The notes below the pieces were generated by a model. The model saw nothing but the letters and a program-made list of their open reading frames with translations. It was not told the DNA's origin and searched no databases. From the NCBI RefSeq assembly GCF_022965805.1, contig NW_027330861.1, forward strand, positions 372,001 to 436,000: DNA of 64,000 nucleotides, read 5' to 3'. This stretch comes from Primulina eburnea. Its lineage: Eukaryota > Streptophyta > Magnoliopsida > Lamiales > Gesneriaceae. The position numbers were made by a program, and so were the translations under genes. Position 1 is the stretch's first letter. Each line of letters starts with the position of its first letter. Below, piece by piece: positions 12,177 to 24,273 of this stretch.

Positions 12177-12525
12177 ATCTGAATATCAAACAGATTAGTA
12201 CACAATCTATACCATCTGTCTCAGCCCTCCTCTGATCATATACCCCTGATCCAGACTCGGTTCTGATTCAGGCTTGGTAATTACATGCTGTAATCAACTC
12301 AGATAACAAACAACACGTAATAGGGAAAGCAATAAATCATGCTAGCACACACACAATGTTAATCAACATTGAAATAAATCTCATGCTAGCAATCACATGC
12401 AAGGAAAGAAAATTCAATCTACCCCGCTCATTCTCTTCTATCTCCGTCTAGAGGATCTATCAACTCTGACTATCTCAATCTAAAGGATCTATCGCTCTGA
12501 TTATCTAAGTCTAAAGGAACTATCA
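12177..12525 (-). other. Element A untranslated leader
   Basis: The leader between the PBS and gag holds short imperfect repeats of a GATAGATCCTTTAGA-AGATA motif interleaved with TCAGAGC, echoing the end of the primer site, then catgctagca motifs. No coding sequence is visible. It is duplicated at 6399-6655. Confidence 0.7.
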
Positions 12526-12537
12526 GCTCTGATACCA
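12526..12537 (-). promoter_or_regulatory. Primer binding site of element A (tRNA-iMet)
   Basis: Minus strand TGGTATCAGAGC, five bases inside the 5' LTR terminus at 12543; the standard minus-strand DNA primer site of plant LTR elements. Confidence 0.9.
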
Positions 12538-14274
12538 CCTGTTGTGGGGACCCGGACGCTGATCTGTCTTATTAATCATCTTTGGGATTTAATTATCAAT
12601 TAAGATAAAACAGGGTCTAAAAATTTTTCTTTTTAAAATGTAACTGCGGAAGGTAATGGAATCTAAACAATATACATCTTTGTATAAAAACTACAGTTCA
12701 GTAGAAAAGTACAGTACTGTACAACCTAAGTCTAAGGTTCAATTACTAAATTCAAGTAATAAACCAAGTCTGCTACAAGTCCGGAATCACCACGCTAACT
12801 CGTCTTCTCTCATCGTCATCTCGACCCTGATCCAGCCCCACCTGTTGTCATGCACACATACAAAACAAGACAACAGCCGGATAACTCCGGTGAGAATAAA
12901 TCCCAGTATAAAACATGGTAAACATGCATATACACACAATGATTCATGGAACATACTGTCATGAATAAAAGCAAAGACAATAGTAATAGATTTCATCATC
13001 TATGAACTCTAATCTAGCTAAACATGCAATTCAAATCAGATAAACATGCATGTAAATAGTCTAAATCATGAAACATGCTGTCATGACTGAAAGCAATAAC
13101 AATAGGTTCCATAGTCTATGAAACCAATTCATCTACGCATGTTGTTCTAATCAAATCATGTCTAGACTTGACTCAACTATAACTCTAGGGATCCCGGGGT
13201 GAATAAGACGTCACTGGCTGTCACCTACCCAACCACTCGGGGCGACTGTACGTCTTATTCCTAGACTTCGGTCCGAGCTGTATCGACGGCTGGAAATAGG
13301 AGTAATGCCTGCTCCTAAGCTGAGATACACCGAACGTCTAGAGATTTGACAATGCCTGTCAAAGACTCTCCTATCTCAAATGCAATGAATATCAAGCTGT
13401 AAACAAAGCATACTCATATTCATATCTGAATATGGCAATCATCTCATATATTTGAATAAAATGCTAAAATCAAAGCATAAACATATCAAATATAAAGAAC
13501 ATTATAGTATGTGATTTTGTTGGGAAACTCAAATGAAATCTGATTTGAGTTATGGCTTCCCGAATATCACATGAATTATACCTTTGTCGTCCCGGTCTGA
13601 CGAAGACGATGACCTGTCTTCAATTCTGTCCATATCAAATCTGAAATGACAATATCGAATACCCTGTATTAGTGAATAACTCGATACACAATCTGTTCTG
13701 ATCAATACTCAACTCAGTACATAGTCTGATCAATATCTGAACAAGATACCCTCTGATTCATATCAATAATATCACAACATAATCGACATCATATCTGAAT
13801 CTGATCAATCTAACTCAACTGATGTTTCGACGGTATAACAATACAGTCTGAGTAACCCCGTTAATCTAAATATCACAGATATAATATCAGACTTCGTAAT
13901 TAATAACAATATCAGTCATACTCTCAATAATTATACCAATCTGATATGAAATCTCAGTCAAATCAACTCTGAAAATCATAACAAATACATAAACAATCCG
14001 TTCTTCAGTCTGACTTCAATTCTATAATGTCTACGGTAGCAGAAATGCCATATCTGAATCATATTCAATTCTGACAATATCATAAATTCAAAACATGTCT
14101 AAACGTAACAAAACTTACGTCCTGTCGTAGCCTGCGTTGATAGGAACTCGGTGGCGTACTCAGATTTACGATCAGACGGACGGATTTCTCGCAAATTAGT
14201 TTCTAAGATCACGAGCTAACATTCCTCCCCAAGTCTCGATTTTTGTTCTGATTTCTGAAGGTTATTCGCTTGTA

Positions 14275-14292
14275 AATATATATATATATATA
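14275..14292. repeat. (TA)n microsatellite, 5' LTR of A
   Basis: Same position as 8389-8413 but 8 bp shorter. Confidence 0.85.
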
Positions 14293-14340
14293 CATCCATG
14301 ACATGCAAAAGAGCAAGTGGAATCGTGCATGTTCAGCACG

Positions 14341-14595
14341 TTTCGCGCATATGCGCCAACAATGTCGCGCATATGCGCCGGTAGCTCATACCAGCATTTT
14401 GCCTACTCGCGCATATGCACCATTCATGTCGTGCATATGCACCCAACCCCGCGCATATGCGCCATTTAAGTCGCGCATATGCGCCGAAGCTTCTGACCAT
14501 GTCGCGCATATGCGCCACTCTTCTCGCGCATATGCGCCGAACCTACTGTACCTTCCGCGCATGTGCGCCATCTATATCGCGCATATGCGCCATGG
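14341..14595. repeat. Palindrome cluster GCGCATATGCGC, 5' LTR of A
   Basis: Ten copies in the same order and spacing as at 8463-8716, conserved between the two LTRs. Confidence 0.9.
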
Positions 14596-17500
14596 CTTCG
14601 GCCTTCCTCATTATTTGATGTATTTTCTTATCTTTTCCGGTACGATCTGTTCCGTCTATAATCACATCAATTATCATTCATGATTATAATAATCATTTCC
14701 AAATCTTTTCAGATTAACCGGATTAATTTCTCGGGCCTTACAAGCTTACAACAATATTGAGCAAAGTTTAGCCCATAAAGTAATCCCAAAATAGAATCCC
14801 TCCCCGTCTTAGTCCTAGGCAACCCCAAAAATAAAGTCTATAGAAATGTCAATCCAAGTTCTTTTAAGAATAACACGCAAAAGTGTACCCAAAGTTCTAT
14901 TGACAACTTCAGTTTGTCCATCCGTTTGAGGATGACAAGTAGTAGATTACAACATTATTGAGCAAAGTTTAGCCCATAAAGTAATCCAAAAATAGAATCC
15001 CTCCCCTTCTTAGTCCTAGGCAACCCCAAAATAAAGTCCATAGAAATGTCAATCCAAGTTCTTTTAAGAATAGCACGCAAAAGTGTACCCAAAGTTCTAT
15101 TGACAACTTCAGTTTGTCCATCCGTTTGAGGATGACAAGTAGTAGCTTACAACAATATTGAGCAAAGTTTAGCCCATAAAGTAATAAAAAATAGAATCCC
15201 TCCCCTTCTTAGTCCTAGGCAACCCCAAAATAAAGTCCATAGAAATGTCAATCCAAGTTCTTTTAAGAATAGCACGCAAAAGTGTACCCAAAGTTCTATT
15301 GACAACTTCAGTTTGTCCATCCGTTTGAGGATGACAAGTAGTAGATTACAACAATATTGAGCAAAGTTTAGCCCATAAAGTAATCCAAAAATAGAATCCC
15401 TCCCCTTCTTAGTCCTAGGCATCCCGAAAATAAAGTCCATAGAAATGTCAATCCAAGTTCTTTTAAGAATAGTACGCAAAAGTGTACCCAAAGTTCTATT
15501 GACAACTTCAGTTTGTCCATCCGTTTGAGGATGACAAGTAGTAGATTACAACAATATTGAGCAAAGTTTAGCCCATTAAGTAATCCAAAAATAGAATCCC
15601 TCCCCTTCTTAGTCCTAGGCAACCCCAAAATAAAGTCCATAGAAATGTCAATCCAAGTTCTTTTAAGAATAGCACGCAAAAGTGTACCCAAAGTTCTATT
15701 GACAACTTCAGTTTGTCCATCCGTTTGAGGATGACAAGTAGTAGATTACAACAATATTGAGCAAAGTTTAGCCCATAAAGTAATCCAAAAATAGAATCCC
15801 TCCTCTTCTTACCCCTAGGTATCCCGAAAATAAAGTCCATAGAAATGTCAATCCAAGTTCTTTTAAGAATAGCACGCAAAAGTGTTCCCAAAGTTCTATT
15901 GACAACTTCAGTTTGTCCATCCGTTTAAGGATGACAAGTAGTAGATTACAACAATATTAAGCAAAGTTTAGCCCATTAAGTAATCCAAAAATAGAATCCC
16001 TCCCCTTCTTAGTCCTAGGCAACCCCAAAATAAAGTCCATAGAAATGTCAATCCAAGTTCTTTTTAAGAATCCCTCCCCTTCTTAGTCCTAGACAACCCC
16101 AAAATAAAGTCCATAGAAATGTTAATCCAAATTCTTTTAAGAATAGCACGCAAAAGTGTACCCAAAGTTCTATTGACAACTTCAGTTTGTCCATCCGTTT
16201 GAGGATGACAAGTAGTAGATTACAACAATATTGAGCAAAGTTTAGCCCATAAAATAATCCAAAAATAGAATCCCTCCCCTTCTTAGTCCTAGGCAACCCC
16301 AAAATAAAGTCCATAGAAATGTCAATCCAAGTTCTTTTAAGAATAGCACGCAAAAGTGTACCCAAAGTTCTATTGACAACTTCAGTTTGTCCATCCGTTT
16401 GAGGATGACAAGTAGTAGATTACAACACTATTGAGCAAAGTTTAGCCCATAAAGTAATCCAAAAATAGAATCCCTCCCCTTCTTAGCCCTAGGTATCCCG
16501 AAAATAAAGTCCATAGAAATGTCAATCCAAGTTCTTTTAAGAATAGCACGCAAAAGTGTTCCCAAAGTTCTATTGACAACTTCAGTTTGTCCATCCGTTT
16601 GAGGATGACAAGTAGTAGATTAAAACAATATTAAGCAAAGTTTAGCCCATAAAGTAATCCAAAAATAGAATCCCTCCCCTTCTTAGTCCTAGGCAACCCC
16701 AAAATAAAGTCCATAGAAATGTCAATCCAAGTTCTTTTAAGAATAGCACGCAAAAGTGTACCCAAAGTTCTATTGACAACTTCAGTTTGTCCATCCGTTT
16801 GAGGATGACAAGTAGTAGATTACAACAATATTGAGCAAAGTTTAGCCCATAAAGTAATCAAAAATAGAATCCCTCCCCTTCTTAGTCCTAGGCAACCCCA
16901 AAATAAAGTCCATAGAAATGTCAATCCAAGTTCTTTTAAGAATAACAGGCAAAAGTGTACCCAAAGTTCTATTGACAACTTCAGTTTGTCCATCCGTTTG
17001 AGGATGACAAGTAGTAGATTACAACAATATTGAGCAAAGTTTAGCCCATAAAGTAATTCAAAAATAGAATCCCTCCCCTTCTTAGTCCTAGGCATCCCGA
17101 AAATAAAGTCCATAGAAATGTCAATCCAAGTTCTTTTAAGAATAGCACGCAAAAGTGTACCCAAAGTTCTATTGACAACTTCAGTTTGTCCATCCGTTTG
17201 AGGATGACAAGTAGTAGATTTCAACAATATTGAGCAAAGTTTAGCCCATTAAGTAATCCAAAAATAGAATCCCTCCCCTTCTTAGTCCTAAGCAACCCCA
17301 AAATAAAATCCATAGAAATGTCAATCCAAGTTCTTTTTAAGAATCCCTCCCCTTCTTAGTCATAGACAACCCCAAAATAAAGTCCATAGAAATTTCAATC
17401 CAAGTTCTTTTAAGAATAGCACGCAAAAGTGTTCCCAAAGTTCTATTTACAACTTCAGTTTGTCCATCCGTTTGAGGATGACAAGTAGTAGATTACAACT

Positions 17501-20377
17501 TTATTGTGCAAATTTTAGCCCATAAAGTAATCCATAAATAGAATCCCTCCACTTCTTAGTCCTAGACAACCCCAAAATAAAGTCCATAGAAATGTCAATC
17601 CAAGTTCTTTTAAGAATAGCACGCAAAAGTGTACCCAAAGTTCTATTGACAACTTCAGTTTGTCCATCCGTTTGAGGATGACAAGTAGTAGATTACAATA
17701 ATATTGAGCAAAGTTTAGCCCATAAAGTAATCCAAAAATAGAATCCCTCCCCTTCTTAGTCCTAGGCAACCCCAAAATAAAGTCCATAGAAATGTCAATC
17801 CAAGTTCTTTTAAGAATAGCACGCAAAAGTGTTCCCAAAGTTCTATTTACAACTTCAGTTTTTCCATCCGTTTGAGGATGACAATTAGTAAATTACAACT
17901 TTATTGTGCAAATTTTAGCCCATAAAGTAATCCATAAATAGAATCCCTCCCCTTCTTAGTCCTAGGCAACCCCAAGAAAAAGTCCATAGAAATGTCAATC
18001 CAAGTTCTTTTAAGAATAGCACGCAAAAGTGTTCCCAAAGTTCTATTTACAACTTCAGTTTCTCCATCCGTTTGAGGATGACAAGTAGAAGATTACAACA
18101 ATATTGAGCAAAGTTTAGCCCATAAAGTAATCAAAAAATAGAATCCCTCCCCTTCTTAGTCCTAGGCAACCCCAAAATAAAGTCCATAGAAATGTCAATC
18201 CAAGTTCTTTTAAGAATAGCACGCAAAAGTGTACCCAAAGTTCTATTGACAACTTCAGTTTGTCCATCCATTTGAGGATGACAAGTAGTAGATTACAACA
18301 ATATTGAGCAAAGTTTAGCCCATTAAGTAATCCAAAAATATAATCCCTCCCCTTCTTAGTCCTAGGCAACACCAAAATAAAGTCCATAGAAATGTCAATC
18401 CAAGTTCTTTTTAAGAATCCCTCCCCTTCTTAGTCCTAGACAACCCCAAAATAAAGTCAATAGAAATGTCAATCCAAGTTTTTTTAAAAATAGCACGCAA
18501 AAGTGTTCCCAAAGTTCTATTTACAACTTCAGTTTGTCCATCCGTTTGAGGATGACAAGTAGTAGCTTACAACAATATTGAGCAAAGTTTAGCCCATAAA
18601 GTAATCCAAAAATAGAATCCCTCCCCTTTTTAGTCCTAGGCAACCCCAAAATAAAGTCCATAGAAATGTCAATCCAAGTTCTTTTAAGAATAGCACGCAA
18701 AAGTGTTCCCAAAGTTTTATTGACAACTTCAGTTTGTCCATCCGTTTGAGGATGACAAGTAGTAGCTTACAACAATATTGAGCAAAGTTTAGCCCATAAA
18801 GTAATCCCAAAATAGAATCTTTCCCCGTCTTAGTCCTAGGCAACCCCAAAAATAAAGTCCATAGAAATGTCAATCCAAGTTCTTTTTAAGAATCTCTCCC
18901 CTTCTTAGTCCTAGACAACCCCAAAATAAAGTCAATAGAAATGTCAATCCAAGTTCTTTTAAAAATAGCACGCAAAAGTGTTCCCAAAGTTCTATTTACA
19001 ACTTCAGTTTGTCCATCCGTTTGAGGATGACAAGTAGTAGCTTACAACAATATTGAGCAAAGTTTAGCCCATAAAGTAATCCAAAAATAGAATCCCTCCC
19101 CTTCTTAGTCCTAGGCAACCCCAAAATAAAGTCCATAGAAATGTCAATCAAAATTCTTTTAAGAATAGCACGCAAAAGTGTTCCCAAAGTTCTATTGACA
19201 ACTTCAGTTTGTCCATCCGTTTGAGGATGGCAAGTAGTAGCTTACAACAATATTGAGCAAAGTTTAGCCCATAAAGTAATCCCAAAATAGAATCCCTCCC
19301 CGTCTTAGTCCTAGGCAACCCCAAAAATAAAGTCCATAGAAATGTCAATCCAAGTTCTTTTAAGAATAACACGCAAAAGTGTACCCAAAGTTCTATTGAC
19401 AACTTCAGTTTGTCCATCCGTTTGAGGATGACAAGTAGTAGATTACAACAATATTGAGCAAAGTTTAGCCCATAAAGTAATCCAAAAATAGAATCCCTCC
19501 CCTTCTTAGTCCTAGGCAACCCCAAAATAAAGTCCATAGAAATGTCAATCCAAGTTCTTTTAAGAATAGCACGCAAAAGTGTACCCAAAGTTCTATTGAC
19601 AACTTCAGTTTGTCCATCCGTTTGAGGATGACAAGTAGTAGCTTACAACAATATTGAGCAAAGTTTAGCCCATAAAGTAATCAAAAATAGAATCTCTCCC
19701 CTTCTTAGTCCTAGGCAACCCCAAAATAAAGTCCATAGAAATGTCAATCCAAGTTCTTTTAAGAATAGCACGCAAAAGTGTACCCAAAGTTCTATTGACA
19801 ACTTCAGTTTGTCCATCCGTTTGAGGATGACAAGTAGTAGATTACAACAATATTGAGCAAAGTTTAGCCCATAAAGTAATCCAAAAATAGAATCCCTCCC
19901 CTTCTTAGTCCTAGGCATCCCGAAAATAAAGTCCATAGAAATGTCAATCCAAGTTCTTTTAAGAATAGTACGCAAAAGTGTACCCAAAGTTCTATTGACA
20001 ACTTCAGTTTGTCCATCCGTTTGAGGATGACAAGTAGTAGATTACAACAATATTGAGCAAAGTTTAGCCATTAAGTAATCCAAAAATAGAATCCCTCCCC
20101 TTCTTAGTCCTAGGCAACCCCAAAATAAAGTCCATAGAAATGTCAATCCAAGTTCTTTTAAGAATAGCACGCAAAAGTGTACCCAAAGTTCTATTGACAA
20201 CTTCAGTTTGTCCATCCGTTTGAGGATGACAAGTAGTAGATTACAACAATATTGAGCAAAGTTTAGCCCATAAAGTAATCCAAAAATAGAATCCCTCCTC
20301 TTCTTACCCCTAGGTATCCCGAAAATAAAGTCCATAGAAATGTCCATCCAAGTTCTTTTAAGAATAGCACGCAAAAG

Positions 20378-22252
20378 TGTTCCCAAAGTTCTATTGACAA
20401 CTTCAGTTTGTCCATCCGTTTGAGGATGACAAGTAGTAGATTACAACAATATTAAGCAAAGTTTAGCCCATAAAGTAATCCAAAAATAGAATCCCTCCCC
20501 TTCTTAGTCCTAGGCAACCCCAAAATAAAGTCCATAGAAATGTCAATCCAAGTTCTTTTAAGAATAACACGCAAAAGTGTTCCCAAAGTTCTATTGACAA
20601 CTTCAGTTTGTCCATCCGTTTGAGGATGACAAGTAGTAGCTTACAACAATATTGAGCAAAGTTTAGCCCATAAAGTAATCCCAAAATAGAATCCATTCCC
20701 GTCTTAGTCCTAGGCAACCCCAAAAATAAAGTCCATAGAAATGTCAATCCAAGTTCTTTTAAGAATAACACGCAAAAGTGTACCCAAAGTTCTATTGACA
20801 ACTTCAGTTTTTCCATCCGTTTGAGGATGACAAGTAGTAGATTACAACAATATTGAGCAAAGTTTAGCCCATAAAGTAATCCAAAAATAGAATCCCTCCC
20901 CTTCTTAGTCCTAGGCAACCCCAAAATAAAGTCCATAGAAATGTCAATCCAAGTTCTTTTAAGAATAGCACGCAAAAGTGTACCCAAAGTTCTATTGACA
21001 ACTTCAGTTTTTCCATCCGTTTGAGGATGACAAGTAGTAGCTTACAACAATATTGAGCAAAGTTTAGCCCATAAAGTAATCAAAAAATAGAATCCCTCCC
21101 CTTCTTAGTCCTAGGCAACCCCAAAATAAAGTCCATAGAAATGTCAATCCAAGTTCTTTTAAGAATAGCACGCAAAAGTGTTCCCAAAGTTCTATTGACA
21201 ACTTCAGTTTGTCCATCCGTTTGAGGATGACAAGTAGTAGATTACAACAATATTGAGCAAAGTTTAGCCCATAAAGTAATCCCAAAATAGAATCCCTCCC
21301 CGTCTTAGTCCTAGGCAACCCCAAAAATAAAGTCCATAGAAATGTCAATCCAAGTTCTTTTAAGAATAACAGGCAAAAGTGTACACAAAGTTCTATTGAC
21401 AACTTCAGTTTGTCCATCCGTTTGAGGATCACAAGTAGTAGATTAGAACAATATTAAGCAAAGTTTAGCCCATAAAGTAATCCAAAAATAGAATCCCTCC
21501 CCTTCTTAGTCCTATGCAACCCCAAAATAAAGTCCATAGAAATGTCAATCCAAGTTCTTTTAAGAATAGCACGCAAAAGTGTACCCAAAGTTCTATTGAC
21601 AACTTCAGTTTGTCCCTCCGTTTGAGGATGACAAGTAGTAGCTTACAACAATATTGAGCAAAGTTTAGCCCATAAAGTAATCAAAAATAGAATCCCTCCC
21701 CTCCTTAGTTCTAGGCAACCCCAAAATAAAGTCCATAGAAATGTCAATCCATGTTCTTTTAAGAATAACAGGCAAAAGTGTACCCAAAGTTCTATTGACA
21801 ACTTCAGTTTGTCCATCCGTTTGAGGATGACAAGTAGTAGATTACAACAATATTGAGCAAAGTTTAGCCCATAAAGTAATCCAAAAATAGAATCCCTCCC
21901 CTTCTTAGTCCTAGGCATCCCGAAAATAAAGTCCATAGAAATGTCAATCCAAGTTCTTTTAAGAATAGCACGCAAAAGTGTACCCAAAGTTCTATTGACA
22001 ACTTCAGTTTGTCCATCCGTTTGAGGATGACAAGTAGTAGATTTCAACAATATTGAGCAAAGTTTAGCCCATTAAGTAATCCAAAAATAGAATCCCTCCC
22101 CTTCTTAGTCCTAGGCAACCCCAAAATAAAATCCATAGAAATGTCAATCCAAGTTCTTTTTAAGAATCCCTCCCCTTCTTAGTCCTAGACAACCCCAAAA
22201 TAAAGTCAATAGAAATGTCAATCCAAGTTCTTTTAAAAATAGCACGCAAAAG
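20378..22252 (-). repeat. Higher-order repeat of about 1875 bp, copy 1
   Basis: Diagnostic variants recur in the same order at 24279-26153: ttaagcaaag, gaatccat-cccgtcttag, ggatcacaagtagtag, gtccctccg, cctccttag, gatttcaac, then the short monomer with agtcaatag and ttttaaaaatag. Subtracting the 2026-bp solo LTR plus TSD from the 3901-bp offset gives a period of 1875 bp. Confidence 0.75.
22248..22252. repeat. Candidate TSD AAAAG (left) of solo LTR
   Basis: aaaag precedes the LTR here and follows it at 24274-24278. The motif occurs in every monomer, and HOR flanks differ on the two sides, so the match is weaker proof than usual. Confidence 0.55.
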
Positions 22253-22867
22253 TGTTCCCGGACGCTAATCAAGTTCTTAATCATCATTGGGACTAATTAA
22301 TCAATTATAAACAGGGTCTAAAAATTTTTCTTTTAATATACAAAGCGGAAACGTAATGTAATTCAATTCAAATTACATATTAAACATAAACATACACATC
22401 CTGTATGACCTACAAGTATTCAACTAGGTTCAACTACTACAATCAAGTAATAAAACCTATCTATGTCCAAGTCCGGAATCACCACGCTAATCTCGATCTT
22501 TCTTCACCTCTGTGACCCTGAACCTGCCCCACCTGTTGTCATGCACACATACAAACAAGACAACAGCCGGATAACTCCGGTGAGATATGAATATCCCAGT
22601 ATAAACAATGTATACATGCAATCATATAAAAACATATATAAAAGCATATAACAATGATTCATAACATGTATCAAATCAGAAACATAAATCAATGTCAAGC
22701 AATGAATCACACTCAGACTCAGACTGGACTCAACAACGCGTCGTCTCAGACTCGACTCAACTCTATCCTAGGGATCCCGATGTCTGGACATTTACAAATA
22801 TATCGAATCTCAGTCGATAGGAATGAATCAATCCCTAAACGGCATCGATATAAATCATATATCCAGT

Positions 22868-23075
22868 GTCTGGGCGAATCAGCCTCAGAAGTGACGAATC
22901 AGTCAAGAATTATGCGAATCAGCAATGTCTGGGCGAATCAGCCGCAGAATTGACGAATCAGTCAATAATTAGACGAATCAGTCTATAGATAGGCAAATCA
23001 GCCGATAACTAGACGAATCAGTCAATAACCAGACGAATCAGCCGGTGACTAGGCGAATCATCCTATGACTCAACG
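22868..23075. repeat. gcgaatcag/gacgaatcag minisatellite in solo LTR
   Basis: Around a dozen degenerate units of about 16-18 bp alternating gacgaatcagtc and gcgaatcagcc, each with flanking bases that tend to mirror one another (for example agtcaataattagac). The same minisatellite, longer, is in both LTRs of element C. Confidence 0.8.
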
Positions 23076-23801
23076 ACTCAGTAATCAATACATGCAATGA
23101 CTATAATCAATAGACAACAAAGTCAATCTTATCAATTACAAATCTCAATGTAATAATCTAAGTATGTGATTTATGGAGACTCGAGTCAAACCTTACTCGA
23201 GTTGTGCAATCCCAACTCAACATTAATTTATACCTTTCTTTCTGATACCCTGGCTTTGTCGAAGTCTCGAACCCCAAGCCTGTCAATACTCAATTTGACA
23301 ATCACGATATCGAGGGTACAATATCAATACACCACTCAATCAACATTGGATATAATCAGAATTCTACCAAATTCTGTTTCAACAACATAACGTCGTAATC
23401 TCAATATATCCAGCCATATCATATTAGTCAGATATCAATTCTACATCTCATAATCCATAACAACTCAATTCTGATATCAATTGATTCCAAAACTATTCCA
23501 CAAATCATCACAATTCCATAATCAGTCCGTTTCTTAATCTGACTTCGATTCTATGATGTCTAATATGTCACGAACAACATATATGAGTTCCATTCAATTT
23601 TGACAATAGCATAATTTCAAAGCATGTCAAAACGTAGCAAAACTTACGTCAAAGTATAGCCTACGTCGCTAGGAACTCGGTACTGAAGTCGGATTCAGAA
23701 TCTGACGGACGGATTTCTCACAAAAGGCGTAAGGATTTTTCAATTCTTTTCCCAAACCTTTTCTCGATTCTTGCTTCTCTGATTCTGAAGAATTCGTGCC
23801 T

Positions 23802-23822
23802 TTATATATATATATATATATA
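23802..23822. repeat. (TA)n microsatellite in solo LTR
   Basis: Same relative place as in the other family A-C LTRs. Confidence 0.8.
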
Positions 23823-23867
23823 CATACACTAATGCATGTAAGGCAAATGGCTCATTCTTCATGCTGC

Positions 23868-24050
23868 ACGTCGCTCGCTAGGGCGGTCAAAAACGTCCGC
23901 TAGGGCGAGGGAGTTTCGGTCGAGATCCTCGGCTGAACATCTCCATTCGCTCGGGCGGTCAAAATTGCTCGCTAGGGCGAAGAACTCTCGGCCCTCACAA
24001 ATTAAACATCTCGCTCGGGCGGTGCTCTTCTGCCGCTCGGGCGAGAGATG
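23868..24050. repeat. GC-rich dyad cluster in solo LTR
   Basis: Units of the form cgct(a/c)gggcggtcaaaa followed by an inverted match (cgctagggcg) recur about three times between the (TA)n tract and the LTR end. A short direct duplication (gatgttcggcctaacatctt) lies beside it at 24048-24090. Confidence 0.75.
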
Positions 24051-24273
24051 TTCGGCCTAACATCTTGAGATGTTCGGCCTAACATCTTGACTTAGAATAA
24101 ACCAACGCCCGGCTTCGTCATTTGAGTTCATATGACTTCCATTACGTCAATTAATCATGTCTGATTAAATCTCGGAGTGATCCAACTATACTCATATCCG
24201 TTCCTCGTCGATAAATCATCTCAGATTACGTTAATCATCTCAGATTACGTTAATCAAATTCTTGGGCATTACA

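Larger units (their letters stand above)
6366..14742 (-). mobile_element. Ty3/gypsy LTR retrotransposon A (non-autonomous)
   Basis: Two direct LTRs (6656-8863 and 12543-14742) flank a 3.7-kb internal region. In minus orientation the order is LTR, PBS, leader, gag, decayed protease, decayed integrase, PPT, LTR. A further piece of leader with its own PBS lies beyond the 3' LTR (6366-6655), so the structure is LTR-internal-LTR-partial leader, as expected after unequal LTR recombination or loss of part of a tandem pair. There is no TSD: the left edge cuts a monomer at phase 90, while the right edge continues with agcttacaac. By eye the LTRs differ by about nine substitutions plus 8 bp of (TA)n, suggesting a fairly recent insertion. 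Gag and pol remnants match chromovirus-type elements; no intact reverse transcriptase is visible. Confidence 0.92.
12543..14742 (-). repeat. Element A 5' LTR (2200 bp)
   Basis: Near-identical partner of 6656-8863, starting tgtggggacccgg and ending ggccttaca. The visible differences are scattered single substitutions (for example near 12902, 13141, 13293, 13824 and 14161) and a shorter (TA)n tract. The satellite resumes at 14743. Confidence 0.93.
14743..22252 (-). repeat. 200-bp integrase-derived satellite, block 2
   Basis: About 38 monomers of the same satellite. Five or so shortened ~74-bp monomers occur near 16068, 17339, 18415, 18888 and 22162. A second monomer class has caactttattgtgcaaatttt in place of caacaatattgagcaaagttt (17500, 17900). 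At 17218 and 22041 the usual TAA before the [10 protein letters not shown] motif is AAA, so the minus-strand frame runs from HPQTDGQTE straight into ISMDF (16820-17227 and 21643-22050). These copies show the integrase origin best. The block ends at the edge of a solo LTR. Confidence 0.95.
22253..24273 (-). mobile_element. Solo LTR of family C (2021 bp)
   Basis: Clearly related to the element C LTRs along its length (CGGACGCTAATC near one end, gaatcag minisatellite, GC-rich dyads, (TA)n, ending cttgggcattaca) but with no internal region or partner LTR. It lies in minus orientation like element C. The outer end is altered: family C starts TGTGGGGACCCGG, whereas here tgttcccgg is found, as if satellite tgttccc had replaced the first bases at a CCC microhomology. 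It is more diverged from element C than the two C LTRs are from each other, hence older. Solo LTRs normally arise by LTR-LTR recombination. Confidence 0.88.
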